The notes beneath the pieces were generated by a model, which was given only the letters and a program-made list of their open reading frames with translations, did not search any database and was not told where the DNA came from. Both the position numbers and the translations under genes were made by a program. Below are positions 13,101 through 18,289 of a stretch of 18,289 nucleotides of DNA, in pieces. Within the stretch, counting starts at the first letter, position 1. Each line of letters opens with the position of its first letter. Source of the stretch: JAZDOK01 sp043798715 (lineage in GTDB: Bacteria; Vulcanimicrobiota; JAZDOK01); the NCBI GenBank assembly GCA_043798715.1, contig JAZDOK010000042.1, forward strand, positions 1 through 18,289. The letters are read 5' to 3'.

Positions 13101-13421
13101 CTATCCTTTCAGATTTCTCAACTTGGTGACGTCGAGGGATTTGTTTACCCGGAAGACCCCGATAACGATTCCGGCGGCCACCGCGATGACCACCACCTCG
13201 ATGACAATAAGAGTGACGACATAGGCCTGGGCCAGAGCGATGTGCCCCGTCGCAAAACCGGCCAGCACGATGAGCAGGGTTACCGCCTTGGTCAGAATTT
13301 CAAGGCCGATGAGCACCCGGATGAAGTTCCGGGTGACCATGATGCAGTATATGCCGGTCACGAAGAGTAGGATTATGAATATGATGAACTGCCAGAAGAA
13401 GGCCGGAATATTAGCGCTCAT
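13101..13421 (-). CDS. NuoK/MnhC-like small membrane subunit
   Basis: The 106-aa protein has three membrane segments and the family pattern GIYCIMVTRNFIRVLIGLEI, then AQAYVVTLIVIEVVVIAVAA. The Glu in the first motif (IGLE) and the Glu in IVIE match the two buried glutamates of NuoK/MnhC that are part of the proton or sodium path. It lies between the NuoJ/MnhB-like and NuoA-like genes and overlaps the former by 11 bases. Confidence 0.88.
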   Translation of the reverse strand: MSANIPAFFWQFIIFIILLFVTGIYCIMVTRNFIRVLIGLEILTKAVTLLIVLAGFATGHIALAQAYVVTLIVIEVVVIAVAAGIVIGVFRVNKSLDVTKLRNLKG

Positions 13422-13914
13422 TTTCTTTTTTCTCCTTAAAGAGGATGACTACGCCGAAGACACCGGCCAGAATGATGGTGATCTGGCCCAGGATGTCCAG
13501 GAGGCGCGTGTTCCAGAGAACACTGCGGAAATCATTGTTCAGAGCTGCGGGAGGCAGATTGAAATCAAAGGCAAAGGGTACGAACTTCAGGGCCAGTCCG
13601 ATCGCCAGCAGAATGAGCGGTAAAATCCAGGAAAACTTGATATGTTCACGCTCCCGCTCCTCCTCGACTTTTTCAGAAATCGGCTTGGTGAGACTGATCG
13701 TGCTCACGAAGACCACCGTGATAAGGCCGGCGCACACGGAGAGCTCAAAGACGGCGGCCATCGGGGCGCCGAGAAAAAACATGAGGATGGTCAGGACGGC
13801 GCTGGCCAAGGCCAGGCCGATCGCCGCCTTGAGCAGGGTCCGCGTCATGACGGCCCAGACGGAAGAAAGGAGCATGAGAAACAGTAGAATAAGGCATACC
13901 AGGTTCATCTTCAT
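13411..13914 (-). CDS. NuoJ/MnhB-like membrane subunit
   Basis: The 167-aa protein has about five hydrophobic segments. AAVFELSVCAGLITVVFVST (53-72) resembles the NuoJ and MbhD/DUF4040 segment with its acidic residue in mid-membrane, and the C-terminal LDILGQITIILAGVFGVVIL recalls MnhB. A charged cytoplasmic loop (KVEEEREREHIK) separates the halves. It probably couples the antiporter-like subunits to the catalytic arm. It is ambiguous between NuoJ and a fused MbhD/MnhB type; a structure-based comparison would settle that. Confidence 0.7.
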   Translation of the reverse strand: MKMNLVCLILLFLMLLSSVWAVMTRTLLKAAIGLALASAVLTILMFFLGAPMAAVFELSVCAGLITVVFVSTISLTKPISEKVEEEREREHIKFSWILPLILLAIGLALKFVPFAFDFNLPPAALNNDFRSVLWNTRLLDILGQITIILAGVFGVVILFKEKKENER

Positions 13915-13942
13915 GCCGCAAAACCTCTTTCAGAATGATATA

Positions 13943-15373
13943 TCATAAAATACTCCGGATCGGTAAAAGGATCGTATTGATGAAAAACGGGAAGAAGACT
14001 CCGATTCCGATCGTGATGAGAGACAGCAGGATGGCCGGAATAAGGAGCGACCAGCGCGCTTCCCGGAGCTGTTCAAAGCCCTGGGCCAGCTTTCCGAAGA
14101 AGACACGCCGCTGGAGGGAGAGGAAGTAGGCCAGGGTGATGACGCTGGCCAGAATGGCGATGACCGCATAGGTATAATCCCCCGCCTTCCAGAGCGCCAG
14201 GATGATGACCAGCTTGGACCAGAACCCGGCCAGGGGAGGAATCCCGGCGGTGGAGAGGCAGGCCACGGCGGAGGTAAAGCCCGTCACCGGCATCCTGGCC
14301 GCCAGCCCTCCCATGGTGTCCATGTCCCGGGAGCCGGTCTGTTCCTCAACGGCCGCAGCATTGACAAAGAGCTGGGACTTGAAGACCGCGTGGTTGAAGA
14401 GGTGAAAGACGGCGCCCGCAAAGCCCAGCTCAGTGCCCGTCCCCAAACCCAGAATAATGTAACCGACCTGGCTGATGGACGAATAAGCCAGCATCCGCTT
14501 GAAATCCTTCTGCTCCAGGGCCGCCAGGGCTCCGACCAGGATGGAGACTATACCCGCCAGCATAAGGATATTGTTCATGTCGCTGTTCGGCGGGAAGACG
14601 TCCTTGACCAGGCGCATCAGGGTATAGACGCCGGTGGTCTTGGTGATAATCCCGGCCAGAAGAATGGAGGCGGGCGCCGGCGCCGAGGAATAAGCGTCGG
14701 GCAGCCACCCGTGGAAGGGCACCAGCCCGCCCTTGATGAGGAGGCCCGCGATGAAGAGACAGAGCGCCACGTCAATCATCATGCTGTTGGGCGCCCCGTT
14801 TAAGGCCGCCCGCACCGTAATAAATGAGGTGTGTCCCCCGACCATGAAGAGGATGGCAATGGAGGAGAGCATCAGGACCGTGGCCACCGCCGAAAGGACG
14901 AGGTATTTGAAAGCCCCCTCAAGGCCGTCCCGATCGCGCCTGAGGGCGATCAGGATAAATGAGGAAACGGCGGTGATCTCAAGAAAGACGTAGAGGGAAA
15001 AGAGATCGGAGACCATGGCGATCCCGTTCATGCCGATCATCGCCAGGAGCAGGAGATTGATAAATATAAAACATTCGTCCTCGTCGGCTATCATACCCCG
15101 GCCGACCAGGAGCGCGGCAAAAGAGACCAGGCCGATCGCCAGGAGCACGACTAAGGAGAGATCGTCGGAGGCAGCCAGAGAGACGGGAAAGTATTTCACC
15201 AGCGGGCTTGTGAAATCCGCCCAGAATTCCCTCCCGGCGAAGGCCACCAGGGTGGACTGCCCGATTGTCAGAATCAGGGCCAGCCAGAAGGCCGCTTTTC
15301 TCATGATTTTTCCAAGCGGCAGATTCAGGATGAGGATGGCGATCAGGGGTATGATGACAAGAAGAGAAGGCAC
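13943..15373 (-). CDS. antiporter-like ion-translocating subunit, NuoN/MrpD type
   Basis: This 476-aa protein has about 14 membrane segments. Residues expected for the ion path are present: Glu132 in YVFLEITAVSSF, Lys214 in LLIKGGLVPFHGWLPDA, Lys245 in GIITKTTGVY and His328/Lys332 in FHLFNHAVFKSQLF. LAYSSISQVGYIILGLGTG is the broken-helix signature of the family. It sits 28 bases upstream of the NuoJ/MnhB-like gene. It lacks the C-terminal lateral helix and so should be the antiporter-like subunit nearest the catalytic arm or in the middle. Confidence 0.9.
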   Translation of the reverse strand: MPSLLVIIPLIAILILNLPLGKIMRKAAFWLALILTIGQSTLVAFAGREFWADFTSPLVKYFPVSLAASDDLSLVVLLAIGLVSFAALLVGRGMIADEDECFIFINLLLLAMIGMNGIAMVSDLFSLYVFLEITAVSSFILIALRRDRDGLEGAFKYLVLSAVATVLMLSSIAILFMVGGHTSFITVRAALNGAPNSMMIDVALCLFIAGLLIKGGLVPFHGWLPDAYSSAPAPASILLAGIITKTTGVYTLMRLVKDVFPPNSDMNNILMLAGIVSILVGALAALEQKDFKRMLAYSSISQVGYIILGLGTGTELGFAGAVFHLFNHAVFKSQLFVNAAAVEEQTGSRDMDTMGGLAARMPVTGFTSAVACLSTAGIPPLAGFWSKLVIILALWKAGDYTYAVIAILASVITLAYFLSLQRRVFFGKLAQGFEQLREARWSLLIPAILLSLITIGIGVFFPFFINTILLPIRSIL

Positions 15374-15391
15374 GCTGATTCCTCCAAAACG

Positions 15392-17227
15392 TTAGAAATA
15401 AAACATGAGTATGGACACCATTATATATACGAGCCCCAGGAGTGCCCAGAGCAGGTAAGTGGAATAATTGCCGCTGTGCAAAAAGCGGATGAGCCCGCCC
15501 AGGCCGTAGGCAATTCCCACGACCAGCCTCTCATAGATCCAGTCAATAAAGCGGTCTACTCCCCAGGCAATCTTTGAAATCCAATTCGTTATTCCCAGGC
15601 CGATGTCGTAGGGGTCAAAGGCGCGCTTTTCGGCCCGATCATAGATGCCCGAAAGGACGGGGGCATGATGTATATGGTCGGCGGCCCCGAGACCGCTTCC
15701 GCTCTTTTTGACGCCGTAAAGATGGTTAAAGAAGGCCCCCAGGATGACGAGGACGGTAATGCCGACTATGACCACGCTGTGCGGAAGGCCCGAGTAATCA
15801 TGCCCTTCCATACGCATCCCCAGAATGGGCTGTATGAGATTTCTGAGCGGAATGGAGTTGTAGACGCCGAAGAGGATGCACAGGCCGGCGATGATAATCA
15901 TGGGAAGGAGCATGGGCCAGGGGGCCTCCTTGACCTCCCGGCTCTTTTCGCTCTCCGGGCCGAGGTAGGCCGAATGCCCAAGTTTAAGGAAGGAGGCCGC
16001 GGTTAGGAACGAGCCGAGGGCGGCCGCGATGTAGTAGATCAAACCTCGCTCAAGAGCGCCGTCATAGACGAGTTCCTTGGAGAAAAACCCGTTAAAGGGC
16101 GGCACCCCGGAAATAGAGGCCGCGGCAACCACGAAGCAGATAAAGGTGATTGGCATCCTGCGGGCCAGGCCCCCCAGTTTTGAAAGATCGGTGGTCCCAG
16201 CCTGTTTCTCCACCGAGCCTCCCGTGAGAAAGAGGCAGGACTTGTACATGGCGTGGTTGATCATATGGAAGATGCCGCCGACTATTCCGATGGGAACGCA
16301 GGTGCCGATGCCGAGGATCATGTAGCCAACCTGGCTGATGGCGTGGTAGGAGAGGAGACGCTTGTAATCCGTCTGGATGAGGGCCATCATGACCGCCAGG
16401 AGTATGGTGATCGCCCCTATTATCATGAGGAGGGTGCTCAACCAACTGTTCTGGTCGAGCTTGAAAAGGTCGAGCGATATACGGGCCAGGAGGTAAATTC
16501 CCAGGAGTTTTTCCAGGGCCGCCGGAACGAAGGCCATGAAGGGCAGCGGGGCATCCACGGCCGCATCCGGTATCCAGCTGTGGAATGGCATTGAGCCGGC
16601 CTTTGAGATGGCCCCGATCATTAGAAATATGAAGGCCAGACTCCCCAGTCCGCCGAGGGGCAGGCTCATCTGAGACATGGTGAAGGTCCCGGCCAGGTGT
16701 CCCGCCAGGCCGATTCCGAACATCAGGCAGATATCGGTCACGCCCACTATAACAAAAGCTTTGACCGCGGTCTTGAAGGCTTCCTTTCGTCCGATGATGA
16801 TGAAGCCGAAGAGCGTCAGAAGCAGGCCCTCCCAGAAAAATAGCATGGCCACCAGGTTGTCCGAGAGTACCGCCCCGTTGACCTGGGCCAGGGTGATGAG
16901 AAAGTAGGCGTAGTACTGGTTGGTGGCCTCTTTTTTGGCCATGAAGGAACTGGAGTAAAGAGCGATGAGAAAACCGAATCCGGCGGAGGCCAGCAGGATG
17001 AATGCGCTGAAGTGATAGAGGCGGAGGGACATGTCCATCCCGAAGCCGAACCAGGGGAGTGAGAGGGTCATATCTTGCCTGAAGAGAAAGACCGCCAAAA
17101 CGAGATTGGCCAGGGACGCCAGGAGGGCCAGCGCCTCTTTTATTCCGCGCACCCGGCCCATCAGCAGGCAGAGGACACCCGCCGCCGCCGGGAGAAGAAT
17201 CGGCCAGAGAAGAATTTTTTCCGTCAT
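15392..17227 (-). CDS. antiporter-like ion-translocating subunit, NuoL type
   Basis: At 611 aa it is as long as NuoL. Key residues are Glu133 in FFWEGLLLTLF, Lys209 in GAISKAGSMPFHSWIPDA, Lys240 in ALEKLLGIY and the His/Lys of FHMINHAMYKSCLF. After about residue 480 it continues with a soluble His-containing loop (DHIHHAPVL), an amphipathic stretch (WGVDRFIDWIYERLVVG) and a last membrane helix (YSTYLLWALLGLVYIMVSI). This is the NuoL-type C-terminal extension whose lateral helix braces the ion-pumping arm. It overlaps the gene upstream by four bases (ATGA). Confidence 0.9.
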   Translation of the reverse strand: MTEKILLWPILLPAAAGVLCLLMGRVRGIKEALALLASLANLVLAVFLFRQDMTLSLPWFGFGMDMSLRLYHFSAFILLASAGFGFLIALYSSSFMAKKEATNQYYAYFLITLAQVNGAVLSDNLVAMLFFWEGLLLTLFGFIIIGRKEAFKTAVKAFVIVGVTDICLMFGIGLAGHLAGTFTMSQMSLPLGGLGSLAFIFLMIGAISKAGSMPFHSWIPDAAVDAPLPFMAFVPAALEKLLGIYLLARISLDLFKLDQNSWLSTLLMIIGAITILLAVMMALIQTDYKRLLSYHAISQVGYMILGIGTCVPIGIVGGIFHMINHAMYKSCLFLTGGSVEKQAGTTDLSKLGGLARRMPITFICFVVAAASISGVPPFNGFFSKELVYDGALERGLIYYIAAALGSFLTAASFLKLGHSAYLGPESEKSREVKEAPWPMLLPMIIIAGLCILFGVYNSIPLRNLIQPILGMRMEGHDYSGLPHSVVIVGITVLVILGAFFNHLYGVKKSGSGLGAADHIHHAPVLSGIYDRAEKRAFDPYDIGLGITNWISKIAWGVDRFIDWIYERLVVGIAYGLGGLIRFLHSGNYSTYLLWALLGLVYIMVSILMFYF

Positions 17228-18289
17228 CTTACCACCATCCCAAGCATCTGCTGAACTGTTGACTGCACGAACTGAGCAGGATAATTAATCAAAAGGCCGG
17301 CCACGAGGGAGAGGACCGCCAGGGAGGCCACACTCCACACCATGGAGGGATAACCTTCCTTCCCGGAGACCGGAGTTTTCATCTCACCCATGAAAATGGC
17401 GTTGAAAATTCTGAAGAGGTAAATGATTGTCAGGAAGGCCCCGAAGACAAAAGTGAAGGTGACCCAGAGGTTACCCTGATTGACCGCCCCGGTGATCACC
17501 ATGTATTTGCTGAAGAAGCCCCCGAAGGGGGGAATGCCCATGACCGAGAAGGCGCAAAGAAGGAAGGAGACGGCGGTCACCGGCATGACTTTGATGAGGC
17601 CGCCCATCTTTGTAATATCCTTGATGTGGGTCTTCTGCTCGACGATCCCGGCGCAGAGGAAGAGCCCTCCCTTGGCGAGACCATGCATGAGGATGTAGAG
17701 AATTCCGCCGGCGATTCCGATCTCATTTCCAACAGCCAGACCCAGGAAGATAAAGCCGATCTGGCTGATGGTCGAGTAGGCGATGATCCGCTTCATGTCG
17801 GTGTCCACCAGGGCCGCTCCGGCGGAGACCAGGGCGCTTATGGCGGCGATGACGGGTACGATGGTGAGCCAGACCTCGGCGGGCGGCATGGTGACCACGA
17901 AGAGACGGGCATAGGCATAGACTCCGATTTTGACCAAAACGGCGGCGTGAAGGAGAGCGGTGACGGGGGAGGGGGCTACGCCGGCGTCCGGAAGCCAGGT
18001 GTGGAGCGGGAGGGTGGCCGACTTTGAGAGGATGCCGAAGAGGATGAGCAGAACCGCCAGATTCGGGATTTTATTGTAGCGCAGGGCCTCCTTGATGACG
18101 GCCATATCGAAGGATCCGGTCTGTTGATAGACCATGATAAAACCAAGGAGCATCACCAGCGCGCCGAATACGGTCACCAGGAAAGCTTTGTCCGCCTTGA
18201 AGACAATTGATTTCTCCCTGAAGAAGCCGATCAGACGCCAGCAGGCTATGGTGGTTATTTCCCAGAAGAGGAACATTAAAATAAGGTTG
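17224..18289 (-). CDS. antiporter-like subunit (MrpD/NuoM type), 5' end outside the window
   Basis: The frame is open to the right edge; an ATG at 18274-18276 is internal, because NLIL precedes it in frame and the following FLFWEITTIACW is the mid-protein helix with the conserved Glu. About 110-130 N-terminal residues are missing. Lys in FGILSKSATLPLHTWLPDA and Lys in AAVLVKIGVYAYARL, with the YSTISQIGFIFLGLAVG broken helix, mark an active ion-translocating subunit. With the two genes downstream it makes at least three such subunits in this operon. It ends with TGA overlapping the next ATG. Confidence 0.9.
   Translation of the reverse strand, partial: NLILMFLFWEITTIACWRLIGFFREKSIVFKADKAFLVTVFGALVMLLGFIMVYQQTGSFDMAVIKEALRYNKIPNLAVLLILFGILSKSATLPLHTWLPDAGVAPSPVTALLHAAVLVKIGVYAYARLFVVTMPPAEVWLTIVPVIAAISALVSAGAALVDTDMKRIIAYSTISQIGFIFLGLAVGNEIGIAGGILYILMHGLAKGGLFLCAGIVEQKTHIKDITKMGGLIKVMPVTAVSFLLCAFSVMGIPPFGGFFSKYMVITGAVNQGNLWVTFTFVFGAFLTIIYLFRIFNAIFMGEMKTPVSGKEGYPSMVWSVASLAVLSLVAGLLINYPAQFVQSTVQQMLGMVVR

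Noticed and set aside
9353..18027. Many long plus-strand frames opposite the hydrogenase operon.
   Set aside because: They are antisense shadows created by the GC-rich codon use of well-identified minus-strand genes.
1..18289. CRISPR array, tRNA, rRNA or reverse transcriptase gene.
   Set aside because: No regularly spaced short repeats, no tRNA or rRNA-like sequence, and no reverse-transcriptase motif was found on either strand.

Overview
The window holds two very different halves. From about 8.77 kb to the right edge, everything reads leftward (minus strand) as one tightly packed, GC-rich operon for a membrane-bound, complex I-like group 4 [NiFe]-hydrogenase. In order of transcription it encodes: a 5'-truncated antiporter-like subunit, a NuoL-like subunit, a NuoN/MrpD-like subunit, a NuoJ/MnhB-like subunit, a NuoK/MnhC-like subunit, a NuoA-like subunit, the NuoB-like Fe-S small subunit, a NuoC-like subunit, the NuoD-like catalytic subunit with both CxxC nickel-ligand motifs, a NuoH-like membrane subunit, a two-cluster ferredoxin subunit and the maturation protease HycI. 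Genes overlap or sit a few bases apart. Electrons would pass between ferredoxin and protons while the antiporter-like subunits move H+ or Na+.

The left 8.7 kb is an AT-richer accessory region with mixed gene orientations and many seams. It contains the 3' part of a MazF toxin, an archaemetzincin-like metallopeptidase, a membrane-anchored FGE/C-type-lectin-fold protein, a duplicated and truncated copy of hycI, a secreted seven-bladed beta-propeller protein, an FGE-fold lipoprotein, a TIR-domain protein with a zinc ribbon, a 41-codon ORF and a large PIN-domain protein. The mix (MazF, TIR, PIN) is what one expects of a defence or integron-cassette island.

Four signals go beyond ordinary annotation. 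(1) An integron attC-like recombination site (6965-7033) lies 13 bp after the TIR gene and 18 bp before the next ORF. (2) A short ORF family (MTVxIFREFW...) occurs three times in different states of decay, each 220-280 bp upstream of an accessory gene. (3) The 3' end of hycI is present in three copies in the same orientation (331-375, 2682-3044 and the intact gene at 8771-9259), so accessory DNA appears to have been inserted stepwise at this gene end. (4) The FGE-fold proteins end in a region that looks like the variable region of diversity-generating retroelements, but no reverse transcriptase or template repeat is visible here.

The organism looks like an anaerobic, Gram-negative-type bacterium (lipoprotein signal, exported propeller, ferredoxin-dependent hydrogenase), perhaps from an uncultured lineage; the sequence does not let me name a phylum. 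The 5' end of the hydrogenase operon and the start of mazF lie outside the window. All residue numbering and identity statements were made by eye.
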